Source: Bacteroidales bacterium
Lineage (GTDB): Bacteria; Bacteroidota; Bacteroidia; Bacteroidales; CG2-30-32-10
Reading direction: 5' to 3'
NCBI GenBank assembly: GCA_035353855.1
Contig: DAOQAK010000012.1
Location: forward strand, 1 to 64,000
Length of the DNA stretch: 64,000 nt
Shown here piece by piece: positions 18,201 through 26,829 of this stretch. The number at the start of each line of letters is the position of its first letter. Within the stretch, counting starts at the first letter, position 1. Position numbers and translations under genes: made by a program. The notes below the pieces were generated by a model that was given only the letters and a program-made list of their open reading frames with translations, made no database searches and was not told the origin of the DNA.

Positions 18201-18537
18201 TTGTAATACCCAGAGCTGTAACAACAACTCCTTCAAGGTTGGTCGCACTTGATTCGAGCGCTACATTAATTGTAGTTTGTGTACCAATTTCTACTTCTTG
18301 GCTTTTCATTCCAACAAATGAAAAAACCAAAGTTGTTGCTGTTGCAGGCACGCTGAGTTTATACTCTCCCGAAATATCAGTGATTGTTCCGGTTGTTGTG
18401 CCTTTTACTGCAACGGTTACTCCAGGTAATGCGCTACCATCTTCTTTGCTGGTAACCTTCCCCGTAATAGTCTTTTGAGCCATCGCAAACGTAAAGCTCA
18501 AAAGAAAAACTCCCAGTAAAAGGATAATTTTTCTCAT
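15238..18537 (-). CDS. SusC/RagA-family TonB-linked outer-membrane transporter
   Basis: A 1099-residue outer-membrane transporter that imports ligand captured by the SusD lid, driven by TonB. After the signal peptide (cleavage after FAMAQ) come a CarboxypepD-reg-like domain at about residues 22-105 with the conserved GKVTSKEDGSALPGVTV, then the plug domain with RGAKSLTGNNQALFVVDGVP. The SusC signature INVLKGAAATALYGSRAANG follows. The rest is the 22-strand barrel, ending in the aromatic FSFNVKLNF. It is the first gene of the pair. A -7 box is seen on the minus strand at 18577-18584. The long AT-rich leader holds no other gene. Confidence 0.96.
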   Translation of the reverse strand: MRKIILLLGVFLLSFTFAMAQKTITGKVTSKEDGSALPGVTVAVKGTTTGTITDISGEYKLSVPATATTLVFSFVGMKSQEVEIGTQTTINVALESSATNLEGVVVTALGITREKKSLGYATQELKGDLVNTVKTDNFVNSLSGKISGVQVKKTTNIGGSTNIQIRGAKSLTGNNQALFVVDGVPISNDVSNTTSQQQAGQGFDYGNAASDINPDDIESINVLKGAAATALYGSRAANGVIMITTKKGSGSKVGKKGIGVTLNSGITVGFVDKTTFPTYQKNYGAGYGDYWTSADLNGDGIDEQWANTIDDASYGPKFDENLLVYQWDAVDPESPNYLKATPWVAAENGPVTFFNHPITFTNTVSIDNTTTVGSYRLSYTNYNQKGLMPNSELIKDNIYLSGSWKVTDKLTAAGSANYLTQKATGRNSTGYSDNICTSFRQWMETNVDMKDQWDAYDKTGRNVTWNCDPIDPVPAYWDNYYWTRYENYENDGRNRITGNMSLDYKVNDWFDIFGRVAGDSYNESQEERRAVGSIASEFGIGTTTDGSGGRNKQESGYLRRDITFTEYNYDVMLNFNKNISEDISFKGIIGNNIRRTEYNRIITATNGGLVVPGLYSLRNSHDPLSVRELATTIGVNGVYADASFGYKNYLYLETTLRRDHSSTLPVDKSKYYYPSISSNFVFSEFTKKLTWLSFGKVRLNYAQVGNGADFDQLTDNYAAVTPFYSPIYDVPSTKKNPELRPEMTKSIEGGLEMNFLGRRVGFDLAIYKTNTIDQILPMAISTATGYALEVVNAGNLQNSGIELTLNGTPVKQKNFKWDINVNWTKNHNKVLELMEGVDNLQLGSYQGGVTINAMVGEPYGVIYGTDYTYINGEKVLDPETGAPIATETSDNIIGNINPDWTGGISNTFTYKNWAFSFLVDIQKGGDIFSLDMYYGLATGLYPETDYTNDLGNPVRDPLDFNQYDADGNGIVSGGYTAASGGYIIDGVNPDGSINQTRIDAYNFGGFGYGSYPNKEFVYDASYVKLREVSLSYTLPSDKLSKCFITGATFSLIASNPWIIFKNLPYADPESGLGAGNLQGYTIGSLPSTRDFSFNVKLNF

Positions 18538-18576
18538 AGTGTTTGATTTTAGTTAAAAATTAAATTGATGTTGGGG

Positions 18577-18584
18577 CAAATATA
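18577..18584 (-). promoter_or_regulatory. -7 element of susCD
   Basis: On the minus strand TATATTTG, about 40 bases before the susC start. No clear -33 box is seen. Confidence 0.5.
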
Positions 18585-18720
18585 AATGATATTTATTAGT
18601 TAAAAAAAATAAATTGATTAAATTTTTAACAATGGGGGTAATATTTTTTGTTAATAAAAATTTTAAAACCGTTTAGAATTTATGGTTTTTCATCTATTTT
18701 TTAAAATGATTCATCGTAAT

Positions 18721-19368
18721 TTATGGAATATTTACTTTTTCGGTATTTTCAGTTTTTTTGTTTTCGGTCAATTTGCGAAAATATTTTTTCTGAAATAAAA
18801 TTAAAAGTATAACTCCCGTGGTAATGCTGGCATCAGAAATATTAAATACCGGGCGGAAAAAAATAAATTCCTCACCTTGCCAAAAGGGGAACCAACCGGG
18901 ATAATGACTTTGTATTATAGGGAAATATAACATATCTACTACTTTGCCGTGAAGGAAGCTACCGTAACCGCCGCCTTCAGGAAGTAACTGTGCTACCTGA
19001 AAGTAACTATCGTTGAAAATCATTCCATAAAAAGCGCTGTCGAGAATATTTCCTATTGCTCCTGCAAAAATGAATGATAAGCTTATGGCTAATCCAGTCG
19101 TAATCTCTTTCTTTTTTGCTTTACTGAATAAATACCATCCAATTACAGCAACAGCAATTATTCGAAAAATACTTAGGAATAATTTTCCGTAATTACCTGC
19201 AAACTCCATCCCGAAAGCCATTCCATTATTCTCTGTGAAATGTATAATAAACCAATTTCCAAAGACATGATACTCCTGTCCAAGGTACATGTTGGTTTTT
19301 ATCCAGAATTTTAAAACCTGATCAACAAACAGAACAAGAAAAATAACCAGAAATGATTTTTTCAGCAC
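18721..19368 (-). CDS. lspA: Lipoprotein signal peptidase (signal peptidase II)
   Basis: An inner-membrane aspartyl protease that cleaves lipoprotein signal peptides before the lipidated cysteine. Four membrane helices and the family motifs are present: FTENNGMAFGMEF, GAIGNILDSAFYG with the first catalytic Asp, and FNISDASITTG with the second. The length, 215 residues against about 165 in E. coli, comes mainly from an insert between the two Asp motifs (around YGSFLHGKVVDMLYFPII), usual in Bacteroidota. It is last in the ileS-dksA-lspA operon. The many lipoproteins in this window would be its substrates. Confidence 0.95.
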   Translation of the reverse strand: MLKKSFLVIFLVLFVDQVLKFWIKTNMYLGQEYHVFGNWFIIHFTENNGMAFGMEFAGNYGKLFLSIFRIIAVAVIGWYLFSKAKKKEITTGLAISLSFIFAGAIGNILDSAFYGMIFNDSYFQVAQLLPEGGGYGSFLHGKVVDMLYFPIIQSHYPGWFPFWQGEEFIFFRPVFNISDASITTGVILLILFQKKYFRKLTENKKTENTEKVNIP

Positions 19369-19407
19369 AAGATAAAATTTTAACGGTATTCAATAATTTA
19401 TAGTTAT

Positions 19408-20205
19408 TTATCTTTTTTGGGGTTGTTGCAGTTTTGCTTCTATACTCATGGTTGCATGAGGTACAACGCGTAAACGTTCTTTTGGAATAAGCCTGCCTGT
19501 AACACGGCATATACCATAAGTTTTGTTTTCAATGCGTATTAGAGCATTTTCCAAATCGCGAATAAATTTTTTCTGGCGTGCAGCAAGTTGACTGTTTTCT
19601 TCTTTTGACAATACATTTGAACCTTCTTCAAGAACTTTGAAAGTTGGAGAAGTATCATTTGTATCATTTTCGTTTTTTGTAGTGTATGCTTCTGTTAATA
19701 AAGCAAGATCGCGATGCGCTTCTTCCAGTTTATCTAGAATAATTTTTTTGAACTCCATCAGTTCTTCGTCAGTATATCTTACCTTTTCTACTACAGCATC
19801 ATCGATTTTTTTCTGTTTCATTTCCGGCTGAATTGCTTTCTTCGTCTCTTTCTTCATTTCTTTTCTTTCAACTTTATTTACAACAACTTTCTTTTCAATT
19901 TTTGGAGTAACCTGCAATTTTTTTTCTTTTTCTTGTTTTTTAGGTAATACAGGTTTTTTAATATTTTTCTTTTCTACTTTTTTAACAACAACTTTTTTTA
20001 CTGCTTTAGAAATAACTTTTTTCTTCACAGGTTTTTTAGTTACCGCTTTTTTAATAACCTTTTTAGCAGTTTTTTTTACTGGTGCTGCCTTTTTTACAAC
20101 TTTTTTAGTAGCGTTATTTTTCTTCACTTCCTTGCCTGACCGACCGGCAGGTTTATTCTTTTTCACTATAACAGCCTTACCTTTAATTTGTTTTTTCTTT
20201 TGCAT
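19408..20205 (-). CDS. DksA/TraR-like protein with a lysine-rich, histone H1-like N-terminal tail
   Basis: A 265-residue protein in two parts. The first ~125 residues are low-complexity Lys/Val/Ala/Pro (KKAAPVKKTAKKVIKKAV and the like), similar to histone H1-like tails, and may bind nucleic acid. The last ~120 residues are DksA/TraR-like: a coiled-coil helix pair (EELMEFKKIILDKLEEAH) and then YGICRVTGRLIPKERLRVVP. Of the four zinc-finger cysteines of DksA only the first remains (CRVTG in place of CxxC; SIEAK at the second pair), so zinc is probably not bound. It lies 23 bases after ileS and 39 before lspA, in one operon. A role at RNA polymerase is inferred from the fold. Confidence 0.85.
   Translation of the reverse strand: MQKKKQIKGKAVIVKKNKPAGRSGKEVKKNNATKKVVKKAAPVKKTAKKVIKKAVTKKPVKKKVISKAVKKVVVKKVEKKNIKKPVLPKKQEKEKKLQVTPKIEKKVVVNKVERKEMKKETKKAIQPEMKQKKIDDAVVEKVRYTDEELMEFKKIILDKLEEAHRDLALLTEAYTTKNENDTNDTSPTFKVLEEGSNVLSKEENSQLAARQKKFIRDLENALIRIENKTYGICRVTGRLIPKERLRVVPHATMSIEAKLQQPQKR
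20132..20151. repeat. GC-rich palindromic insert inside the DksA-like gene
   Basis: A GC-rich imperfect palindrome (CCTGCCGGTCGGTCAGGCAA on the coding strand) sits in frame in otherwise AAA-rich coding sequence. It adds PAGRSGK to the lysine-rich tail. Similar GC-rich palindromes are known to me as intergenic repeats in Bacteroidota. Confidence 0.5.
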
Positions 20206-20228
20206 GGTATGGTCGTTTAAAATTAATA

Positions 20229-23200
20229 TTAAACTTTTTTTACAAGTATTTTTGTTGAAATATCGTCAACCAACTCTACTGCTGTAGAGTTTTCGATGTC
20301 GATTGAATCAACAAGATTTAAAGATACTGCCAAAGTCTCAGCACAAATATATGAATTATTATTTCTAATGGATGAATTTATTTTTTCATGCTTTTCAACA
20401 AGTAAGGAAATTTTGTCGGTAACTTCAAACTGACTTTCCTTTCTAATATTCTGAATACGATTAATCAATTCACGTGCAATACCTTCATCATGTAACTGTT
20501 CGGTAACGGTTATGTCAAGGGCAACAGTGAGGCTTCCCATATTGGTAACCAGCCACCCGGGAATATCTTCTGAAAAGATTTCCACATCGGAAAGATTTAG
20601 TTCAAAAGTTTCGCCTGCTATTACTAATTTATATATTCCTTCTTTTTCGATTTTATCAATATCGTTTTGTGAAAATTCTGAAATGGTTGATGCTATTTGC
20701 TTCATCATCTTTCCGAATTTAGGGCCTAATGTTTTAAAGTTAGGTTTTATTTTTTTGATAAGAATTCCCGAAGCATTTGTTATCAGTTCCAATTCTTTCA
20801 CGTTTACTTCCGAAAGAATAATATTTTTTACTGCTTCAATTTGTCGTTTGAAATTTTCATCAAGTGCCGGAACCATTATCTTTCCTAATGGTTGACGAAC
20901 ACGGATGTTTACTTTCTTGCGTAGTGAAAGAACCATCGAAGAAATATTTTGTGCTATCTGCATTCTTTCTTCAAGTTCTTTATTGATTTGCTTTTCGTCA
21001 GCAACAGGAAAATCAGTAAGATGAATTGATTCGGAATTAATTCTTCCGCTTACATTATTCAAATCGAGGAATAGTCGTTCTGCAAAGAATGGTGCAATAG
21101 GAGCCATCAATTGCGATAGAACTTCAAGGCATCTGTATAATGTTTGATAAGCAGAGATTTTATCGTTGGAATATTCACCTTTCCAGAACCTGCGTCGGCA
21201 AAGGCGCACATACCAGTTGCTCAAATGTTCGTCAACAAAACTTTGAATTGCTCTTCCTGCTTTGGTAGGTTCGAAATCATTGTAGCATTCATCAACATTT
21301 TTGATCAATGAATTCAATTGGGAAAGTATCCATCGGTCAATCTCCGGTCTTTTTTCAATAGGTATTTCAGTTTCTTTGTAATTGAAGTTGTCAATATTTG
21401 CATAAATTGCAAAAAAGTTATACGTATTATATAAGGTACCGAAAAATTTACGTTGGATTTCGCCTATGCCTTCTACGTCAAATTTCAGGTTATCCCATGG
21501 CTGCGAATTGGTAATCATATACCAGCGTGTAGCATCGGGGCCATATTTTTCGATGGTTTCGAATGGGTCAACTGCATTGCCCAAACGTTTCGACATTTTA
21601 TTTCCTGCTTTATCCAATACAAGTCCGTTTGAAACCACAGTTTTGAAAGCTACGGAATCGAATAACATGGTTGCAATTGCATGAAGCGTAAAGAACCATC
21701 CACGAGTCTGGTCAACACCTTCAGCAATAAAATCAGCAGGGAAATATTCTTTTAAATTATTTTTATTTTCAAAAGGATAATGGAATTGTGCATAAGGCAT
21801 AGAACCTGAATCGAACCACACATCAATCAAATCAGGCTCACGGAACATTTTATTTCCTTTTGGTGAAACCAAAATAATTTCATCAACATACGGACGGTGA
21901 ATATCAAACTTCAAATAATTTTCAGCGCTGTTATCGGAAGGGGTGAATGAAGCAAAAGGATTTTCTTTCATGAACCCGGCAGCAATTGATTTTTCAATTT
22001 CTTTTTTCAGTTCAGCAACCGAACCAATGCAAAGTTGTTCGCTTCGGTCTTCGCTTGTCCATACAGGAATTGGGACACCCCAAAAACGTGAACGTGATAA
22101 ATTCCAGTCAACTAAATTTTCGAGCCAATTCCCGAAACGACCGGTACCAGTGGATTCCGGTTTCCAATTAATGGTTTTATTTAATTCGAGCATCCTTTCT
22201 TTGTATGCTGTCGTTTTTATAAACCATGAATCGAGCGGATAGTAAAGAATAGGTTTATCGGTTCTCCAGCAATGCGGATAAGAGTGTTCGTATTTCTCAG
22301 TTTTGAAACATTTATTTTCTTTCTTCATTTTCACTACGATGTCAATATCTACACTTTGACTTGTAGCGGGATTGAAGTTAGCATCGTATTCAGATTTCAC
22401 ATATCTTCCGGCAAATTCACCCATAGCATCAATAAACTTTCCTTGCTTGTCAACCATAGTAAGCGCACCCACATGATAAAGCCTGTTCATACGGAAGTCG
22501 TCGGCGCCAAAACTTGGAGCGATGTGAACTATTCCGGTTCCATCAACTGTTGTAACAAAATCGCCAACTACTACGCGGAATGGGTCGCCATCTTCGGGTT
22601 GTGCATAAGGTAATAGTTGTTCGTAGCGTAAACCTTCTAGCTGTGTGCCTTGGTATTCGGCAATTACAGAGTATGGAATATTTTTTTGTCCGGCCTGGTA
22701 ATCTTCAAGTTTCAGTTCTTCATTTTTTTCAGGAAAATAATTCCTGAATAAGTCTTTCGCAAGAATTACTGTAATAGGTAATGAAGTGTATTGATTGAAA
22801 GTTTTTACAACAACATAATTTATTTTTGCACCTACTGCCAGTGCTGTGTTTGAAGGCAATGTCCATGGTGTAGTTGTCCATGCAATGAAAAATAAATCGC
22901 CATGAATATCTTTAAAAAGAAATTCCGATTTCTGATTTTTTACAACTTTAAATTGTGCAACAGCTGTTGTATCTTTTACATCTTTATAACATCCCGGAAG
23001 ATTAAGTTCATGTGAGCTTAGTCCTGTGCCTGCTGCGGGAGAGTATGGCTGTATGGTGTAACCTTTATATAATAATCCTTTTTGATATAAAAGCGAAAGT
23101 AAATGCCAAACCGATTCAATATATTTATTATCGAAAGTGATATATGGGTCGTTAAGGTCAACCCAGTAGCCCATTTCCTTCGTAATGTCGTCCCATTTAT

Positions 23201-23591
23201 CCTTGTATTTCATGACCTCACGACGACATGCTTTATTATAATCAATAACAGAAATAGTTTTGCCAATATCTTCTTTGGTGATTCCTAAAGTTTTCTCAAC
23301 TGCAATTTCAATAGGTAAGCCGTGAGTATCCCATCCAGCCTTGCGTTTAACCTGGAAGCCTTTCAAAGTTTTATAACGACAGAAAATATCTTTAATGGCA
23401 CGCGCCATAACATGATGAATACCCGGAAGCCCGTTAGCAGAAGGAGGTCCTTCATAAAAAACAAATTGCGGCTTGCCATCTCTAGTTTCAATACTCTTCT
23501 CAAAAATGCCGTTATCGTCCCAGAATTTGCGAACATTCTTACCCAATGTAGGTAGGTCGAGTTGCTTGTATTCTGTGTATTTCTGTTTCAT
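20229..23591 (-). CDS. ileS: Isoleucyl-tRNA synthetase
   Basis: A class-I aminoacyl-tRNA synthetase of 1120 residues, the usual size in this phylum. The HIGH-type motif is in PPSANGLPGIHHVMARA near residue 50. The editing CP1 domain shows TTPWTLPSNTALAVG and a later DFVTTVDGTGIVHIAPSFG. WFFTLHAIATMLFD and DKAGNKMSKRLGN supply the KMSKS loop near residue 690. The C-terminal anticodon-binding domain includes WYVRLCRRRFWKGEY. It is the first gene of the ileS-dksA-lspA operon, with a TACCTTTG -7 box just upstream. I see no T-box leader. Confidence 0.97.
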   Translation of the reverse strand: MKQKYTEYKQLDLPTLGKNVRKFWDDNGIFEKSIETRDGKPQFVFYEGPPSANGLPGIHHVMARAIKDIFCRYKTLKGFQVKRKAGWDTHGLPIEIAVEKTLGITKEDIGKTISVIDYNKACRREVMKYKDKWDDITKEMGYWVDLNDPYITFDNKYIESVWHLLSLLYQKGLLYKGYTIQPYSPAAGTGLSSHELNLPGCYKDVKDTTAVAQFKVVKNQKSEFLFKDIHGDLFFIAWTTTPWTLPSNTALAVGAKINYVVVKTFNQYTSLPITVILAKDLFRNYFPEKNEELKLEDYQAGQKNIPYSVIAEYQGTQLEGLRYEQLLPYAQPEDGDPFRVVVGDFVTTVDGTGIVHIAPSFGADDFRMNRLYHVGALTMVDKQGKFIDAMGEFAGRYVKSEYDANFNPATSQSVDIDIVVKMKKENKCFKTEKYEHSYPHCWRTDKPILYYPLDSWFIKTTAYKERMLELNKTINWKPESTGTGRFGNWLENLVDWNLSRSRFWGVPIPVWTSEDRSEQLCIGSVAELKKEIEKSIAAGFMKENPFASFTPSDNSAENYLKFDIHRPYVDEIILVSPKGNKMFREPDLIDVWFDSGSMPYAQFHYPFENKNNLKEYFPADFIAEGVDQTRGWFFTLHAIATMLFDSVAFKTVVSNGLVLDKAGNKMSKRLGNAVDPFETIEKYGPDATRWYMITNSQPWDNLKFDVEGIGEIQRKFFGTLYNTYNFFAIYANIDNFNYKETEIPIEKRPEIDRWILSQLNSLIKNVDECYNDFEPTKAGRAIQSFVDEHLSNWYVRLCRRRFWKGEYSNDKISAYQTLYRCLEVLSQLMAPIAPFFAERLFLDLNNVSGRINSESIHLTDFPVADEKQINKELEERMQIAQNISSMVLSLRKKVNIRVRQPLGKIMVPALDENFKRQIEAVKNIILSEVNVKELELITNASGILIKKIKPNFKTLGPKFGKMMKQIASTISEFSQNDIDKIEKEGIYKLVIAGETFELNLSDVEIFSEDIPGWLVTNMGSLTVALDITVTEQLHDEGIARELINRIQNIRKESQFEVTDKISLLVEKHEKINSSIRNNNSYICAETLAVSLNLVDSIDIENSTAVELVDDISTKILVKKV

Positions 23592-23623
23592 TTAACGAAT
23601 AAAATTTGATTAATAAAGTGTGC

Positions 23624-23631
23624 AAAGGTAA
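23624..23631 (-). promoter_or_regulatory. -7 element of the ileS operon
   Basis: On the minus strand TACCTTTG, fitting TAnnTTTG, 32 bases before the ileS ATG. Confidence 0.5.
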
Positions 23632-23652
23632 AAAAAAACAAAATAATATGAA

Positions 23653-24402
23653 CTAAAATGCTAATATTCCGGGATAATAAATAAAGCGAATAGCAACATA
23701 CGAGAGTTTCGACTTATAAGTTAGATCATAATCTTTGTTATCCTGGTTAGTTTTGATTGATCCGGTAAAATGATACGATGCCGAATTCTTTATAGCATAC
23801 TGGAAAGAAACACCTATTTCAGTTTTCCTGTAATTGTTTTTTTTATGCACCATTGAAATCCCGAAATGAATATCGGGTGAAAATATTTTTTGATTATCAG
23901 TTGTCATACTAAATGACGATATTAATGTATCGCCAGATGAATTAATAAGGAAAGGTCCTTTTTGTTTCCCTGTAATTGAATAAGGAATATTGTAACAATA
24001 AACAATTCCCAATTGATAATTAACAAACGAGCTACTATTGCTGGGTTGTTCGAAATTTAAAAGTAATGGAACTTCGGGAGAAAGAATTACAGGTCGAAAT
24101 GATAACTTTCCTTCTACATTGAAAACATTAAAATTATAAACCCTGAAGGTGAATGATTTTACCTGGTATTGTATTCCTGTAACAAAACTTATTCTTCTGA
24201 AAAGTTGTATGTTTCCTGTCAATCCCAACCCGGTTCCCATACGTTCAGCCCTTTTATACATATTATTTTCAAAGCTATTCGAAGCATCAAGGTCGAGCGT
24301 TTCATTAAGAGTACCTTTAATGCCAATTTGAAATGTTTGTGCATCAACAGAAATGCTGCAAACAAGAATAATAAACAATATTTTAAAAAATATTTTTTCC
24401 AA
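23653..24402 (-). CDS. Outer-membrane beta-barrel protein (PorT-like), TTG start
   Basis: About 250 residues. The frame is open back to an ATG at 24567, but that ATG lies beyond the 105-bp repeat and upstream of a good -7 box (24419-24426). I therefore place the start at the TTG at 24402. This gives a normal signal peptide, EKIFFKILFIILVCSISVDA, with cleavage before Q. The rest alternates polar and hydrophobic residues as in small outer-membrane barrels (RRISFVTGIQYQVKSFTF, KTEIGVSFQYAIKNSA), and the end is VAIRFIYYPG. The closest general type is the outer-membrane beta-barrel/PorT-like group. No function can be assigned. Confidence 0.65.
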   Translation of the reverse strand: MEKIFFKILFIILVCSISVDAQTFQIGIKGTLNETLDLDASNSFENNMYKRAERMGTGLGLTGNIQLFRRISFVTGIQYQVKSFTFRVYNFNVFNVEGKLSFRPVILSPEVPLLLNFEQPSNSSSFVNYQLGIVYCYNIPYSITGKQKGPFLINSSGDTLISSFSMTTDNQKIFSPDIHFGISMVHKKNNYRKTEIGVSFQYAIKNSASYHFTGSIKTNQDNKDYDLTYKSKLSYVAIRFIYYPGILAF

Positions 24403-24418
24403 TTTTTTTTGCGAAACG

Positions 24419-24426
24419 CAAATATA
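24419..24426 (-). promoter_or_regulatory. -7 element of the barrel protein gene
   Basis: On the minus strand TATATTTG, 16 bases before the proposed TTG start and between it and the 105-bp repeat. Confidence 0.55.
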
Positions 24427-24447
24427 AAAAATTTTATCCGAAACTTT

Positions 24448-24552
24448 TTTATACTCGTTCTTATCAGGTTTGCAAAGGCAAAACTGTTTAGAACGAGTTA
24501 TACCGTACAGAAAACAAAAAATATTTTTGCAAAACTCTTTTCTGTCGGTATA
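24448..24552 (-). repeat. 105-bp double-hairpin repeat, copy 2
   Basis: Inverted copy of 224-328 with one difference by eye. Stem 2 is perfect here (ACTCGTTCT with AGAACGAGT). It lies between the barrel gene and dnaG, outside any real coding region; no transposase adjoins it. Confidence 0.85.
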
Positions 24553-24720
24553 AGTTCCAAATTCCAAATTCCAAAATCAAAGGCCCAAGAGATAGATTAA
24601 TTCCGAAATTCGAAATTTAAATTTTAAAATGAATATCTATAAATCATTCAACAATTAAACATCCAACAATTAATCAATAGATTTTTATTGTAATTTAGCA
24701 AATGCTTTTGAAAACAGAAA

Positions 24721-26706
24721 ATGATCAGCAGGGAAGATATACAGAACATTCTTGAAACTTCACGCATTGAGGAAGTAGTGGGCGATTATGTTACACTGAA
24801 AAAACGCGGTGTGAATTTAATCGGGCTATGTCCTTTTCATAATGAAAAAACACCATCGTTCACAGTATCGCCATCGAAAGGTATTTATAAATGTTTTGGT
24901 TGTGGAAAAGCAGGAAATTCCGTGAACTTTTTAATGGAGCATGAGCATTACACGTATCCCGAAGCATTGCGGCACCTGGCAAGAAAATATTTTATCGATA
25001 TTGAAGAGGTACAGGAAAGTGCCGAAGAAATAATTGCCCAATCAGAAAAAGAAAGTCTGTTCAGCGTTTCGGCATTTGCACAAAAATATTTTTCGGAATG
25101 CCTTGTAAATACCGATGAAGGTAAAGCTATAGGCTTAACCTATTTTAAACACCGTGAATTTACAGAAGCGATTATCGAAAAATTTCAGTTAGGTTATTGT
25201 CTTGAAGAATGGGAAGAGTTTACGAAAGCCGCAATTGAAAACGGTTTCAAGAAAGAATACCTGGTAACAACAGGACTTAGTATTTTAAAAGATGAAAAAC
25301 TGTACGACCGTTTTCGTGGTCGCGTAATGTTTCCTATTCATAATGTTTCCGGGCGTGTTATAGGTTTTGGCGGTCGAATACTTTCGGCAGATAAAACAAA
25401 AGCAAAGTATGTAAATTCTCCCGAATCGGAAATTTATCATAAGAGCAATGTTCTTTACGGAATTTATTTTGCAAAAAATTCAATTATTTCGCAGGATAAC
25501 TGTTTTCTTGTAGAAGGCTACACCGATGTTATATCGATGCACATGGCGGGTATTGAAAATGTTGTTGCCTCATCGGGAACATCGCTTACTACCGAACAGA
25601 TAAAACTGATTCGCAGGTACACGCCGAACATTACGATATTATACGATGGTGATGCCGCCGGTATCAAAGCTTCATTCCGTGGAATTGATATGATTCTTGA
25701 AGAAGGAATGAATGTGAAAATTGTTTTATTCCCTGATGGAGAAGATCCCGATTCATATGCGCGAAAACATCGACCTGCCGAAGTGCGCGATTTTATTAAT
25801 CAAACAGCCACCGATTTTATAAAATTCAAAACCGATCTGCTGGTTAAAGAAACTGCAAACGACCCGATAAAAAAAGCAAACCTGATCAAAGAAATTGTTG
25901 GCTCTGTTTCATTGATCCCTGATGCTATTGTTCGCAGTGTGTACACGCGTGAATGCAGTTCGCTGATGAAAGTTCCTGAACAAACACTCATTAATGAAAT
26001 GAATAAACTCCGCCGTAAGAAAGTAATGAAGAAAGCGGAGGAAATTGCTGAAGAGCAGGAACTACCCGAAAATACTGAATATACAGCCGAACAACAAATT
26101 GTAGTTGACGATACCAATACCGAATACCAGGAAAAAGCATTAATGTGTTTCATGCTGAATAATGGAAAAAAAACAATAACAATTAAAGAAAGAATTGAAA
26201 CAGAAACCACATCCGATTCGGGTAAAACCGAAATAATTGTTGAAGAAGTAAATTCTGATATTCCATTAGCCCAGTTTATTATTCTTGATCTGCAAAGAGA
26301 CCATATAGATTTTCAGAACCCGGTTTTTCAAACGATTATGAATGAATATTCAAAAATGGTTGAAGAAAACAATATTCCCGATGCCCAATATTTTATAAAT
26401 CATGAAAAAACGGAAATAAGTTCTTCGGCAATAGAATTATTATTTAACCCTCATAATTTGAGCGAGAACTGGATCAAACATCGCATAAGCGTGAAAACAG
26501 AAGAACAGGACCTTTATGCATCAGCCATCTCATATATTTATTCATTGAAGCTTAAGAAAGTCGATAAAATGATTTCCGAAAACCTTGATGAGATAAAAAA
26601 TTCAACTAACGAAGAAGATCAGATTCTCCTAATGCAAAAGCACTACAGGCTTATGAGAAGCAAAAAAGAATTTGCTGATAAACTTACACGAATTGTTACA
26701 AAATAA
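24721..26706 (+). CDS. dnaG: DNA primase
   Basis: A 661-residue primase that makes RNA primers at the replication fork. The N-terminal zinc finger is complete: CPFHNEKTPSF followed by CFGCGKAGN. The RNA-polymerase core and TOPRIM domain show FLVEGYTDVISMHMAG and ILYDGDAAGIKASFRG. The C-terminal DnaB-binding helical domain is longer and charged, as in Bacteroidota. An imperfect -7 box, TAATTTAG, lies at 24691. The gene stands alone, followed by tRNA-Gln. Confidence 0.97.
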   Translation: MISREDIQNILETSRIEEVVGDYVTLKKRGVNLIGLCPFHNEKTPSFTVSPSKGIYKCFGCGKAGNSVNFLMEHEHYTYPEALRHLARKYFIDIEEVQESAEEIIAQSEKESLFSVSAFAQKYFSECLVNTDEGKAIGLTYFKHREFTEAIIEKFQLGYCLEEWEEFTKAAIENGFKKEYLVTTGLSILKDEKLYDRFRGRVMFPIHNVSGRVIGFGGRILSADKTKAKYVNSPESEIYHKSNVLYGIYFAKNSIISQDNCFLVEGYTDVISMHMAGIENVVASSGTSLTTEQIKLIRRYTPNITILYDGDAAGIKASFRGIDMILEEGMNVKIVLFPDGEDPDSYARKHRPAEVRDFINQTATDFIKFKTDLLVKETANDPIKKANLIKEIVGSVSLIPDAIVRSVYTRECSSLMKVPEQTLINEMNKLRRKKVMKKAEEIAEEQELPENTEYTAEQQIVVDDTNTEYQEKALMCFMLNNGKKTITIKERIETETTSDSGKTEIIVEEVNSDIPLAQFIILDLQRDHIDFQNPVFQTIMNEYSKMVEENNIPDAQYFINHEKTEISSSAIELLFNPHNLSENWIKHRISVKTEEQDLYASAISYIYSLKLKKVDKMISENLDEIKNSTNEEDQILLMQKHYRLMRSKKEFADKLTRIVTK

Positions 26707-26804
26707 AGCTTCCAATTTTATTTATTCATAATTGTTTCAATGAAAATTAATAAAGTTATTGTGATAAATTTTGTCAATATTTTTTGTGCTTTAAAAATAT
26801 TTTC

Positions 26805-26812
26805 TAATTTTG
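26805..26812 (+). promoter_or_regulatory. -7 element of the tRNA-Gln gene
   Basis: TAATTTTG followed by C, 17 bases before the tRNA, with a T-rich TTTG 18 bases upstream. Confidence 0.6.
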
Positions 26813-26829
26813 CGTCCTCTTAATAGAAT

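Noticed and set aside
24403..24567. N-terminal extension of the outer-membrane barrel gene back to an ATG at 24567
   Set aside because: The extension translates the 105-bp repeat and lies upstream of the -7 box; a signal peptide begins only at the TTG at 24402.
24403..24720. A T-box or ribosomal leader before dnaG
   Set aside because: The region holds the repeat element and AT-rich DNA; no T-box sequence or suitable stem was seen.
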